Source: Beroe forskalii (lineage: Eukaryota > Ctenophora > Nuda > Beroida > Beroidae). Taken from it: a stretch of 64,000 bases of DNA. The stretch covers positions 186,001 to 250,000 of the forward strand of contig WFMF01000140.1 in the NCBI GenBank assembly GCA_011033025.1, read 5' to 3'. The notes beneath the pieces were generated by a model, which was given only the letters and a program-made list of their open reading frames with translations, searched no databases and was not told the DNA's origin. The translations under genes were made by a program, and so were the position numbers. Below, in pieces: positions 1-11,900 of the stretch; position 1 is the first letter of the stretch; each line of letters starts with the position of its first letter.

Positions 1-28
1 TGCCCTGAGATCTAGCTGATTTTATAGG

Positions 29-722
29 GGCAGGGGTCTTCGGGTGTCGATGGCCAAAATGAGTTTTTGGTTAGAAATGATAGAGAGCATCTAGCTACCA
101 GAAAACTTTGAATGAAAAACTATTTCTAGCCTGAGTTATGTGATTTGAAAAATCGAATTTGCCTCAATTACAGTGCGCGCGCGCGAACTAATCGTGATTT
201 GACAAAAATGATCTTAAAAATCTATCTTCTCCCATTTTTGGAGAATCGTCCTGAAACTTTCAGATATGTTCTAGGGATTAAAATGAAGAGATTTGTTTAG
301 TAGATTTTTGATTTAGGCCTTTAAACCGAAAATATTTGATTTTGAAATTTCGAACCCGCCAAAAATCATCAAAATTTGGCACCTATAAATTTCAAAATCG
401 AATATTTTCGGTTTAAAGGCCTAAATCAAAAATCTACTAAACAAATCTCTTCATTTTAATCCCTAGAACATATCTGAAAGTTTCAGACGATCTCCAAAAA
501 ATGTAGGAGGAGATAGATTTTTAAGATCATTTTGGCAAATCGCGATTAAAGTTCGCTCGCGTACTGTAATTACAGGCAAATCTAATTTTCAAAATCGCAT
601 AACCCCAGGCTAGGAACAAGATTTTTTCATGCCGTAAAGTTTTTCTGGTAGCTAGATGCTCCTCTATCATTTCTAGCCAAAACCCATTTTGGCCATCGAC
701 ACCCTGAAGACCCCCCCTGCCC
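29..722. repeat. 0.7 kb palindromic foldback element
   Basis: Bases 29-350 are the reverse complement, with scattered mismatches, of about 387-722, with a 36-bp spacer rich in AAAATC/AAATTTGG. The outer ends read GGCAGGGGTCTTC and its complement near GACCCCCCCTGCCCC. It has no coding capacity. It would fold into a hairpin of about 320 bp. Confidence 0.9.
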
Positions 723-732
723 CCTTAGGGAG

Positions 733-840
733 GGGTAGAACTTTGGCAAACTATGGCAAACTTTGGCAAACACTTTTTTGGCAAACTCCAAAAAAAGTGG
801 AAGCATTTGTTAAAGTTTGCCAAAGTTTGCCAAAAATAAA
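733..840. repeat. TTTGGCAAAC foldback repeat, copy 1
   Basis: Runs of CTTTGGCAAAC on the left and their complement GTTTGCCAAAG on the right flank an ACTCCAAAAAAAGTGGAAGC centre. A second copy with the same centre lies at 4362-4490. Confidence 0.85.
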
Positions 841-1204
841 AAACCTTTTTAGCCACTTTGGCAACACTTTAGGTACCCATAATATGCTTTTCAAAGATGC
901 TGAATCGATTCCCAAGGTCTGTTTCACATTCTGATGTTACCCAGAAGCTGTAGCGGAGACCACATGCACATTAAATAGAGTAGAGGGCTACAGTAACAAA
1001 TACTATATTTCATTACCTCATAATTTAAGTCTTATGCATTCAAGTACTAAGTAGTCCGATCAAACTGTTGTATGAAGCCCTAAAACCGAAGCTTCCACAC
1101 TACATAAGTCTGATACTGCAGCATAAAATCAATAGTAAGGCCCCACCGTGACCATTGGGCAGTTTCCATGGATTCATGCAACATAACCCGACATGTTGAG
1201 AATG

Positions 1205-3620
1205 ATAATTTCCTAGTGAAGGTTAAGTGGAGCCGAGTGGAGGCTGTGTAGCAATGTGGAGCCTATTGAGGCTCTGAGGAGCCTAGTGAAGGCTGAGTGG
1301 ATCCCAGTGGGGGCTTTGTAGAGCCTAGTAGAAACTGTGTTGAGCCTAGTGAAGGCTGCGCGGAGCCTAGTGAAGGCTGAGCGGAGCCTAGTAGAAGCTG
1401 TGTGGAGCCTAGTGGCCCACAAGGCTCAACTCGGCCTCCACTCAGCCTTCACAAGTAGTTGAGGCTGCTTGGAGCCCAGTGGAGGTTGAGAGGAGGCTGT
1501 GTAGAGCCTAATGGAGGCTGTCTGGAGCCTAGTGGAGGCTTTGCAGAGCCCTTAGGCTCCACTAGGCTCCATTCAGCCTCCGACCACTCTACGATAGGCT
1601 CCACCCAGCCTTCACTAGTAGTGGAGGCTGTGTGGAGGTTGAGTTGAGGTTGAGTGGAGCCTAGAAGAGGCTGATTGGAGCCTGATTGGAGGGTGTGTGG
1701 AGCCTGGTGGAGGCTGGTTGGGGCCTAGTGGAGGCTGTGTGGAGCCTAGTGGAGGCTGGTTGGAGTCTATTGGAGGTTGTGTAGAGCCTAATGGAGGCTG
1801 TGTGAGTGTGTGAAGCCTATTGGAAGCTTTGTAGAGACTAGTGGTCCACTAGACTACACTCAGACTATGCTCCACTCAGCCTCCACGAGGCTCCATTCAG
1901 CCTCTACTGGGCTCCACACAGCCTCCATTGCGCAGTTGTCGTTTTCAGCATCTGAAGTGCTCACTCAACTCAAATCATTGACAGGCCACCCTGTTAGACC
2001 GTGGGAAAAAGATTCTTATGTGCGCACTTGTCGGTAGGCCGTAGAGACTTGTGGTTCATTAGGCTCACTCAGCCTTCACGAGGCTCATTCAGCTCTACTA
2101 GGCTCCATAACACTTTCCACTAGGCTCCACTCAGTCTTCACTTTATAGTGGAGACTGTGGAGCCCAGTGGAGGCTGAGTGGAGCCTAGTAGAGGCTGAGT
2201 GGAGCATAGTGGAGGCTGTCTGGAGACTGGCGGAAACTAGTGGAGGCTGTGTGGAGCCTCTTGGAGGCTGAGTGGAGCCTAGTGGAGATTGTGTGGAGGC
2301 TGTGTGGAGCCTAGAGGCGGCTGTGTGGAGCCTATTGGAGTCTCTGTGGAGCCTATTGGAGGCTGTCTGGAGCCTAGTGGAGGCTGTCTGGAGTCTAGTG
2401 GAGGCTGTGTGGAGCCTAGTGGAGGCAGAGTGGAGCCAAGTGGAGGCTAGTGGAGACTGTGTGGAGACTGTGTGGAGGCTGTGTGGAGCCTAGAGGCGGC
2501 TGTGTGGAGCCTATTGGAGTCTCTGTGGAGCCTATTGGAGTCTCTGTGGAGCCTATTGGAGGCTGTCTGGAGCCTAGTGGAGGCTGTCTGGAGTCTAGTG
2601 GTGGCTGTGTGGAGCGTAGTGGAGGCTGTGTGGAGCCTAGAAGCGGCTCTGTGGCTCCTAATGGAGGCTGTGTGGAGCCTATTGGAGGCTGTCTGGAGCC
2701 TAGTGGAGGCTGTCTGGAGTCTAGTGGAGGCTGTGTGGAGCCTAGTGGAGGCTGTTTGGAGCCTAGTGGAGGCTGTCTGGAGGCTAGTGGAGGCTGTCTG
2801 GAGCCTAGTAGAGGCTGAGTGGAGCATAGTGGAGGCTGGCTGGAGACTGGCGGAGACTAGTGGAGGCTGTGTGGAGACTAGTGTAGGTTGTGTGGAACCT
2901 TGTGGAGGCGGAGTGGCGCCTAGTGAAGGCTGAGTGGAGCCTAGTGAAGGCTGAGTGGAGCCTTGTGGAGGCCGAGTGGAGCCTAGTGGAGGCTGTCTGG
3001 AGTCTAGTGGAGGCTGTGTGGAGCCTAGTGGAGGCGGAGTGGAGCCAAGTGGAGGCTAGTGGAGACTGTGTGGAGGCTGTGTGGAGCCTAGAGGCGGCTG
3101 TGTGGAGCCTATTGGAGTCTCTGTGGAGCCTATTGGAGGCTGTCTGGAGCCTAGTGGAGGCTGTCTGGAGTCTAGTGGTGGCTGTGTGGAGCTTAGTGGA
3201 GGCTGTGTGGAGCCTAGTGGAGGCTGTCTGGAGCCTAGTGGAGGCTGTCTGGAGTCTAGTGGAGGCTGTGTGGAGCCTAGTTGAGGCTGTGTGGAGGCTA
3301 GAGGCGGCTGGGTGGAGCCTATTGGAGGCTGTTTGGAGCCTAGTGGAGGCTGTCTGGAGGCTGTCTGGAGTCTAGTGGAGGCTGTGTGGAGCATAGTGGA
3401 GGCGGAGTGGCGCCTAGTGGTGGCTGAGTGGAGCCTGGTGAAGGCTGAGTGGAAGCTGAGTGGAGCCTAGTGGAGGCCGAGTTGAGCCTAGTCGAGGCTG
3501 GTAGGAGCCTGGTGGAGGCTGGGTGGAGCCTAGTGGTGGCTGTGTGGAGCCGAGTGAAGGCTGAGTGGTGCCCAGTGGCGGCTGAGTGGTGCCTAGTGGA
3601 GGATAGTTGGAGCTATCTGA
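1205..3620. repeat. 21-bp GGAG-rich minisatellite
   Basis: About 2.4 kb of degenerate 21-bp units built on GTGGAGGCTGTGTGGAGCCT, with higher-order blocks of several units repeated (e.g. 2290-2440, 2480-2640, 3070-3200). Because 21 is a multiple of 3, several frames stay open on both strands (VEAVWSL repeats and their antisense); these are by-products, not genes. Degenerate relatives continue to about 3990. Located in the presumed intron 6 of IFT81. Confidence 0.92.
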
Positions 3621-3639
3621 AAGTTTGAATCTATAAATT

Positions 3640-4360
3640 GTTTTTCAAATTACTACTGTAAATAAGTGCACATTTTATCAGATTCAGCTCCAGTGAGCCT
3701 CCGTATAGCATCCACTAGCCTCCATTAGGCTCCATATCAAAGCTTTAGCCTCTACGAAAATGTTATGTTTCAGTGGAGGCTAATGGAGGATTATTCTTCA
3801 GTGGAGGCTAAATCAAAATTTTAGCCTCAATAGAGGAACTGAGTGGAGGCTAATGGAAGCTAGTGGGCGCTTTTTAGCCACAACAGCGGAGGCTTTTTTT
3901 CGAAAATTAGACTATTGCAACCATGAGCCTCAATGGAGGCTCATGGGCAAATTTTTGAAATTACCCTACACTCAGCCTCCGGACCCATGGATACTAATGC
4001 AGGCTAATTTTGGTCATGTTCCTGTGGTACCATTTTGCCGAAGACACGTTATCTGATGAACTGGTTAAAGATAAGTAGATAGTAGATACATGTTTCCATG
4101 CCTGGGAATTATAAACATCTCTTTTCTCGAACGAAAAGGCTCTCGGAATTTATAACCCTGGTCCTTCAGCCTAAGGATACCTTTTTGTAAACAGTATGGT
4201 GCTTAAAGAGGGAAGGTCCAGGCGTAAAGCCTCGAAGGAGAAGGTCTGAATGAAAATTAAGCATTGGATATCGATTTAGCTCCTTTGAAAGTTTAAAAAC
4301 CATTATGCACACGTCCTATTTGCACTGTGGACAAGAAATCAGAAATTACAAAATTTTTGG
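3640..4360. other. spacer with degenerate GGAGGCT units
   Basis: 3690-3990 carries scattered AGCCTCCA/TGGAGGCT arms, relics of the preceding minisatellite. 3990-4360 shows no gene or clear repeat. Confidence 0.5.
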
Positions 4361-4361
4361 G

Positions 4362-4490
4362 TTATTTTTGGCAAATTTTGGCAAATTTTGGCAAACTTTG
4401 GCAAACTATGGCAAACTTTGGCAAAAACTTTTTTTGGCAAACTCCAAAAAAAGTGGAAGCGTTTGCCAAAGTTTGCCAAAGTTTGCCTTA
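4362..4490. repeat. TTTGGCAAAC foldback repeat, copy 2
   Basis: Same structure as the copy at 733-840: repeated TTTGGCAAAC, a CTCCAAAAAAAGTGGAAGCG centre, then repeated GTTTGCCAAA, followed by a C-run. Confidence 0.88.
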
Positions 4491-4639
4491 CCCCCCCCCC
4501 CTTAACTTCACATGATCAAATCATTCAGATTTCATGGACGTTATTTGTTGTTCCGACAGTCAATAACAGAGAGATAAGTCTTAGTCTCTCTGTAATGTAC
4601 CTGAAGAAGTAGTCTAGCCTGATTCAGTGGACGGAAAGA

Positions 4640-4925
4640 AAAACATTCCCCAGTCCATATATCAGCAGGCAAGGGCCAAGGGAGAATCACTCTTAAGGGC
4701 CAAGGGAGAATCACCCTTAAGTCCGAATTGGGTAATATGGAATCAATGGGAAATCACTCAATCAGAGTAAGCGACCGGGGGAATCACCCAATTAGACCAG
4801 ACGAGGTGGAATCACCCAATCAGAGCTGACCAGGGGGAATCACCCAATCAGAGCAGCCAGGGGGAATCACTCAATTAGACCAGGCCAGGGGGAATCACTC
4901 AATTAGACCAGGCCAGGGGGAACCT
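4640..4925. repeat. degenerate about 30-bp repeat, GGGGGAATCACCCAATCAGA
   Basis: Shorter imperfect units (AATCACCCAATCAGA..CCAGG) that run into the 78-bp array and share its CCAATCAGAGCAGGCCAGG segment. They look like truncated relatives of the larger unit. Confidence 0.8.
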
Positions 4926-5920
4926 ATGGGTGATCTAATAACCTTTGAGTTGGGTGAGGAGTCGTTGGATCTTGCTCCAATCAGAGCAGGCCAGGTGGAA
5001 CCTATGGGAGATCTAATAACCTTTGAGTTGGGTGAGGAGTCGTTGGATCTTGCTCCAATCAGAGCAGGCCAGGTGGAACCTATTAGTGATCTAATATCCT
5101 TTGAGTTGGGTGAGGAGTCGTTGGATCTTGCTCCAATCAGAGCAGGCCAGGTGGAACCTATGGGTGATCTAATAACCTTTGAGTTGGGTGAGGAGTCGTT
5201 GGATCTTGCTCCAATCAGAGCAGGCCAGGTGGAACCTATTAGTGATCTAATAACCTTTGAGTTGGGTGAGGAGTCGTTGGATCTTGCTCCCATCAGAGCA
5301 GGCCAGGTGGAACCTATGGGAGATCTAATAACCTTTGAGTTGGGTGAGGAGTCGTTGGATCTTGCTCCAATCAGAGCAGGCCAGGTGGAACCTATTAGTA
5401 ATCTAATAACCTTTGAGTTGGGTGAGGAGTCGTTGGATCTTGCTTCAATCAGAGCAGGCCAGGTGGAACCTATGGGAGATCTAATAACCTTTGAGTTGGG
5501 TGAGGAGTCGTTGGATCTTGCTCCAATCAGAGCAGGCCAGGTGGAACCTATTAGTGATCTAATAACCTTTGAGTTGGGTGAGGAGTCGTTGGATCTTGCT
5601 CCAATCAGAGCAGGCCAGGTGGAACCTATTAGTAATCTAATAACCTTTGAGTTGGGTGAGGAATCTTGCTCCAATCAGAGCAGGCCAGGTGGAACCTATT
5701 AGTGATCTAATAACCTTTGAGTTGGGTGAGGAGTCGTTGGATCTTGCTCCAATCAGAGCAGGCCAGGTGGAACCTATTAGTGATCTAATAACCTTTGAGT
5801 TGGGTGAGGAGTCGTTGGATCTTGCTCCAATCAGAGCAGGCCAGGTGGAACCTATTAGTGATCTAATAACCTTTGAGTTGGGTGAGGAGTCGTTGGATCT
5901 TGCTCTCTGCCACCTGTACG
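4926..5920. repeat. 78-bp tandem array containing the end of IFT81 exon 6 and its splice donor
   Basis: About thirteen units of 78 bp, nearly identical, one with a 12-bp deletion near 5660. On the minus strand each unit contains the last roughly 35 coding bases of IFT81 exon 6 (AGCAAGATCCAACGACTCC ... CTCAAAG) followed by the donor GTTATTAG and early intron sequence. The genuine exon lies at the right-hand edge (6030-5871), so the array grew from the exon-intron boundary into the intron. Long open frames through the array are periodic artefacts (78 = 26 codons). Confidence 0.92.
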
Positions 5921-8900
5921 GCTGTTTTCTGACTCTGTCTCTGCTCCGCAATGCTGGCTTGTCTCTCCTGCTCCCGGCGCAAACTCCGGGCCCCGGACAA
6001 CAACTCGCTCATATTCGACATCGACTCCACCTGAACGGACCAATCACATTTTAGGGTTAGAGTTCATGAACCAATCAAATTTTAGGGTTAGAGTTCATAT
6101 GGGCCAATCAAATTTTAGGGTTAGAGTACTTGGACCAATCAAATTTTAGGGATACAGTTCAATGTACTAGTCAGATGAAGGGTTTAGAGGAACCATCAGT
6201 CCCTAGAGGCTATCGTAAGAAACAAAGTGGTAACAACATTAGCATTAATTGGTAAGCAATAATTGATAAGGGCCTCATCTTCAAAATTTATTTACAATGC
6301 TGAAGTTCAGTAAAATTTTGAAAAGTAAAATTTGTTGATAATGTTGAGCAGTATTAAATTGTTGTCTGTTCCGCAAAGGCACACAGCACGATAATCCTGT
6401 GCACCCTATAATAACGTCACCAGACATTGGTATCGTCTACTTTTCCCGCTCAGCAACCCATTGACAGAGTTAGCCAAGTTCTACAGCAGACGCCGAAAAT
6501 TTGCTTTTCATTGCTCAAGAGCTGTGTAAATCCATCTATTTCAGAGTTCGTGAAACGTCTTCAAGACGTTGCAATACAATACCACTGCACGAATTCAAGA
6601 TAGTTTAACTAACTAAGATAAGAAATAATAACAAAATATCTACCCTGGCTTTCTTTCGCTCGATAGTCTTAAGGATTTGCTCGTGTTCTTGTTCCATCTG
6701 ATTGATGTCCCTTTTGATGTCTGCAGCAGTGTACTTGGTGTTCTTGAGCTTGTCCGTTGCTTTGTGCACCGTTTTAAATTCTTCTACAAGCTCCATGTAC
6801 TGAGAGGGAGGGGAGCCAATGAGAAGAAAGAAAAATGTCAGCAGCAAAAATGAGGGGTTGCAACCCCCAAACATCCGCCACCAACGTCCCCAACCCCCTG
6901 CCACCCCATCCCCCATTTTAAAGATCCAGCGTGTACCTCGTTGTGTATCTTTTCCACTTCGTCATCCTGTAGAATCTCTGCCGGAATGTCAACTCTGACC
7001 AGGTACCTGGGTTGACACATATTCAGGGCGAAGCTAGATTTTTGAAAAGGAAGAGGCGAGTTACACTCAAAACCTGAGGAATTTTATTATTTTGGTTAGC
7101 TCCAAGCTCTCATCTCCATCAAAATTTTCACGTCTGTCCAGAATGGGGGAGGCAGCTGCCTGTGTCGCCTCCCCCTGGCTACGCCCCTGGACATAATTCA
7201 AATGTTTCTGAAAATGTCAACAGCCTTTCTACGGCCCCCATAAACCCCCATAAATATGTGGCATACGTTGATATGGTTGACGTTTTACACTCAGAGATTT
7301 CTCAATAAGTGATACATGGATAAAGAACTTGGTGGGTTGAAGAGTCCGAGGGTCAAGCGACCATTGACCTGCATTGACTTTCTGGTGGTTAGGGTATACG
7401 CTAGATTTGTTGTCTTAGATTAGAAAATTCAGCGACATTTCCACTTAATATTTCATCAGGAGTAATATGCGATCGTTCATATAAATAACGTAATCGCTTA
7501 TCAGCAAGGGGAGGAAGGGGGATTTCAAATGACTAGGCTACATGTTACCAATGATTAATGGAGGGACTGTCAAAAATCCATCACGTAAGTACTGATGAAA
7601 CAATTTTCCCAACTATGTACCAACTATAAGTTATAACTATGTACTTATTATGTAGTCGAACTGAACTCACTTGCCGAGATATGCTCGGGTTTTGAGCATT
7701 TCCACGTTGGGCAGGAGCCAGGCTAGTGTTTGGTATACCACGCTTCGTTCTCCGGTGATTATTCCGGCCTGGGTGGGGAGAGGGGTTTTAGAATACTCAA
7801 TACAGTGTAACACGGGCGTGTGATGCCCATTACCCACCCAGATTTGTAATGTGTATAGCCTGCCAGTCACTCAACCAGAATGAATCACGTGTTATGTCTG
7901 ATTATCAGGTACAATTTTTTTAAATTTTCTAACTTATCAGTAATTGTTGAGTAGGTACAGCCCAATGACAGGATCTATAATAGCAGCCGAAAAAGGATGA
8001 CAAATTGGTCAACAGGAGAGGAAAAAGAAGGTTCGGAGGGCAAGGTCCAACAAGGAGGACAAAAATAGGGCATGAGAGTGCGCTCTCCAAAAAGAGGGCA
8101 ATTCGGCAGCTATGACAGCGGCCCTTGTCCACATGTAAACACGTCAATCAACATACTTGAAATTCCTGCACACTACAATCGGGAGTGTACTTCAACACTG
8201 ATAAGAATTTCAGCATTCTGTGTGCCATGTCCTCTGGAGTTTCTTCACGAAGATCAAGTGCGTTCTGAAATCAAAATAATTTCGAAAAACAGGAGAAAAT
8301 ATGTACCGTGAACAAGGAACTGAATTACCGGGAAAAGGAAAACCTGAAATGAAGTCATGTTTGTGAGGTTTTGTTGCAAGGTTTAACGCAAGTCAAACCC
8401 TACCTGAAATATATCACCCACAAAACTTTATTAATATAGTCTGTTTTTCCCGCTCGGTGACCCATGGAAAAAAGTCACTAAGTTCTACGCCAGACACGGT
8501 ACACAGTTTTCTTTAAATCTTTTTCCTGCAAGTTTTACAATGTAAGATAACATCTAACAATTCAGGGCGAGGAGATTATAAAAAATGAATGATGCGCGAG
8601 GGAACGTGAATCCGGATAAGGCGAAACGGACTTTTCACCACACGGCAATGTACCTCACGTAATTACTAAATTCGTAATATGGGATCGTTCACATATTACG
8701 TAATCAGCCGAGGGGGGGGAGGGGGTTTCCAAATGATTACGTTTGATTACGAGGGGGGGAGGGGGGGTTTGGCCAATGATTACGTAATCAAAATATCTAA
8801 ATTTTCATGAAAATTTCAAGGATTTTTATGAAAATTTCACGAATTTTCATGAAAATTTCAAGAATTTTCATAAAAATTTCAAGAATTTTCATGAAAATTT

Positions 8901-11900
8901 CAAGATTTTTTTTTACGAAAATTTAAAGGATACCTATCCGAATTTTTATTACCAAAAATTAACCATTTGCAGAAAAAATTGTCAGAATTTCATAATTATG
9001 ATTAAAACATGATCTACTTAAACTCAATATGGTTCAGAATGTACAGTTCCTTTAGTGCTGCCCGTAGAGGACTTATAGGAGGGATGTACACCATTCGTTG
9101 AACTCTTCCAAACCACTTCAGTGCCTCTTTGTATATCAGGTTTGCTGCTCTGTGCTTGATCAGAGGTTCGGAGGCCTTTCTTTCCCTAGAGCTCTAGAAT
9201 TGATGCCAGAGTAGGTCTTGGCGTACATCCGCAGCTCCATTATCCAGGAATCAATCTTTTTGATGAAGGTGTAGGAAGCTACAGTTGTCTGTGAAGTTGC
9301 CAGACTCTGATCTGGCACTTAGGGGCAAGGGCTGATCTGGATCTTGGGTTCTGTCGGCTTTGGTGGCAGATGGGCAGGACACGAATACTGAACTTTGGTT
9401 CCATCGGTTTTGAAGGAGGTTGAGGTTGGACCAAGATGTTGACTTCTGGCTCTTTAATGGAACTGGGGGCCTCAGGTGTAGAGGAGGAGGAGGATGATCT
9501 GTTGGAGGTAAAGGAGGATGATAAGCAGATGAGGATGCGTTGGAGGAAGAGAAAGAGGAGGAGGTGTCCATCTCATTGTCAGAGGAGTTGTCGTAGGCGA
9601 GATTTCCGTAGGAAAAACTAAATGAAGCTTTGAATGTCATCTTCAAGTCCATGATGTTGATGATTGAATTGAAACACACGATACTGTTCTAATTTTTTGT
9701 CAGTTAATATAATTTTTTGGTGACGTCAAAAAAACTGAAGGAGGGGGGGTTGGGCCATGATTACGTAATATTTTCCGAAAAAGAGGGGGGTTTGGCCATG
9801 ATTACGTTTGATTACGGAGGGGGGGAGGGGGGTAAAAAATGCCCAAAAATTGATTACGTAATATGTGAACGATCCCTATTTCAGTCAGGTAATACAGTCG
9901 TGAGGTGAAAGGTCATACGCCCCAAATTAGGGGATAGGGGACTGTAAGTAGGGTGGAAGATCTTAAGGGACATGACGAGTTGAGTACTGAGTAGGTAACG
10001 CGGATTATTTTGGGGGGTTCCGGGTTATACCAGATACCGCAGATACCTCAGATACCACTGGTTTTGCAAAGTTCAATTATACGCCGCGCACGAGAAATAG
10101 GCGGTTCCACGTCATCAACTTACTACATCATGATATGATAATGACGTCATCCTACCCGCCTATTTCTCGTGCGCGGGGTTTGGTGGTATCTGATGGTTTC
10201 CCAGTGAGAGGAGTGATGGTCGTGTCCGCTCGTAACCTGTGACTAGTGAGAAGAGTTATGGGTGGTCGCCGAGCCACAATCAGCAGGGTTCTGCCACTGG
10301 ATTTGTTTCACATAATATGTTATTACGTAATCAGAGGGAGATTTGGTTTTCAAATGATAACGCTACACGTTACTGTAGAAAATCCGACAATCTTCTATAT
10401 TGTAAACTTTTAACAGGGGGGGGGGGCAAATCGGCCAAAATTGATTACGTAATATGGGGAGTTTCGTGTCTAATTGTCCCAATTGTCCCTGTCCCAATTT
10501 ACTTTTTTTGAGTTTGGGACTGGTTTTTGGGACAATTGGGACAACTGGGACATTTGGGACAATTGGGACAAACAAAAAATTGAAAAAATCGGTCATTTAT
10601 CATTTTTTACGTTGATCCAAGTTTTTCTATTATTTAAATGAAAGTGATATTCACACTACAGTAGAAAGTTCATATTAAGGTTGTGTTTGTTTGCAGTGGT
10701 CAAGTGTTCCCACTTCCCTATCCCAAAAAGTATGATAGGATAAAGACAGTGGCAGTTGCAACGCAGCAAGTGCTGCTTTGTAACAGGGTTTGAGACAAAA
10801 AAAACTAAACTACTGCTCAAAAAACCATTTAATTTGATCCCCATTTGACTCTTTCACTTTTGTCCCAATTGTCCCAAATGTCCCATTTGTCCCAATTGTC
10901 CCATTTGTCCCAGTCGGCATTCACTTTTTTGAGTCCCATTTGTTCCATTTTCTCTGTCCCATTTGTCCCAATTGTCCCATTTGTCCCAAATGTCCCATTT
11001 GTCCCAATTGTCCCTGTCCCAATCCACTTTTTCTTGAGTTTGGGACAATTGGGACAGTGACACCCCCCCCAATATGTGAACGTTCCCTCAGTGGTTTCTG
11101 AGGGTTTCCCAGTGAGAGGAGTGATGGTCGTGTCCGCTCGTAACCTGTGACTAGTGAGAAGAATAATGGGTGGTCGCCGAGCCATTATCAGCTGGGTTCT
11201 GCCACTGGGAACGATTGGTTCACATACGATATTACGTAATCAAAAAATGATAAAGCTACAAAACGTTATTGTTAAAAATCCGACAATTATTGTTAATTTT
11301 ATCACAAGGGACGGGGGGGGGGGGGTTGTAAAAGCATTGAAACATTGATAACGTTAAAGTTGAACAATAACCCCTTTGACAAGACTCACCGGAGGTTCTA
11401 TGTAAGAGAATATATCGCTAAGAACTTGCAACAACGCGTTATTGTACCAAATACAACTAATGTAAACTTTATAACAGGGGGGGGGGGGGTGCTAAAAGCA
11501 CTGAAAATTGAAAAAAAACGTATTTATTATAAGATGAACGAAACTCACCAAATTTTCAATGTAGGAGAAGACATCGTTATTGTAACAAATACAACTAATG
11601 TAAACTTCATAACAGGGGGGGGGGGTGCTAGAAGCACTGAAAATTTAAAAAAACGTATAATAAGATGAACAAAACTCACCAAAGTTTCAATGTAGGAGAA
11701 GACATGGTTAAGTTGTAACAAACTCAGCTACTATAAACTTTATAACCGGGGGGGGGATGGGTATAAAGCACTGAAAAATTGATTGCCTAAAAAGTTGAAC
11801 AATAACCCCTTTGACAAGACTCGCCGAAGGTTCAATGTAAAAGAAGATATCGTTATTGTAACAAATACAACCACTGTAAACTTTTTAACTGAAAAGTTTA

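Larger units (their letters stand above)
8681..9876. mobile_element. 1.2 kb element with perfect 26-bp terminal inverted repeats
   Basis: Starts GGGATCGTTCACATATTACG and ends in the complement (CGTAATATGTGAACGATCCC); the 26-bp ends match perfectly. Flanks read TAT on both sides, consistent with a 3-bp target duplication. Subterminal G-runs and ATTACGTTTGATTACG motifs occur on both sides. The interior holds a 23-24 bp tandem repeat and a decayed coding fragment. No transposase seen, so it is non-autonomous. The class is uncertain; a PIF/Harbinger-like origin is only a suggestion from the 3-bp duplication. Confidence 0.85.

Noticed and set aside
1949..2037. Non-repetitive QLSFSASEVLTQLKSLTG peptide inside the minisatellite, considered as an IFT81 exon
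   Set aside because: Wrong strand for IFT81 and no similarity to its coiled coil; likely an interruption in the repeat.
2272..3394. Open frames of 112-161 codons on both strands (VEAVWSL repeats and antisense)
   Set aside because: Direct product of the 21-bp tandem repeat period; no start context, domain or splice logic.
4895..5951. Frames of about 259 codons on both strands
   Set aside because: The 78-bp period keeps three frames open. The only real coding part is the IFT81 exon at the right edge.
6040..6130. TTAGGGTTAG as interstitial telomere repeat
   Set aside because: Only one and a half hexamers per 33-bp unit; part of an unrelated tandem repeat.
10829..11185. Frame of 118 codons with GTNGTIGTNG repeat
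   Set aside because: Lies in the TTTGTCCCA array; the composition is that of the repeat.
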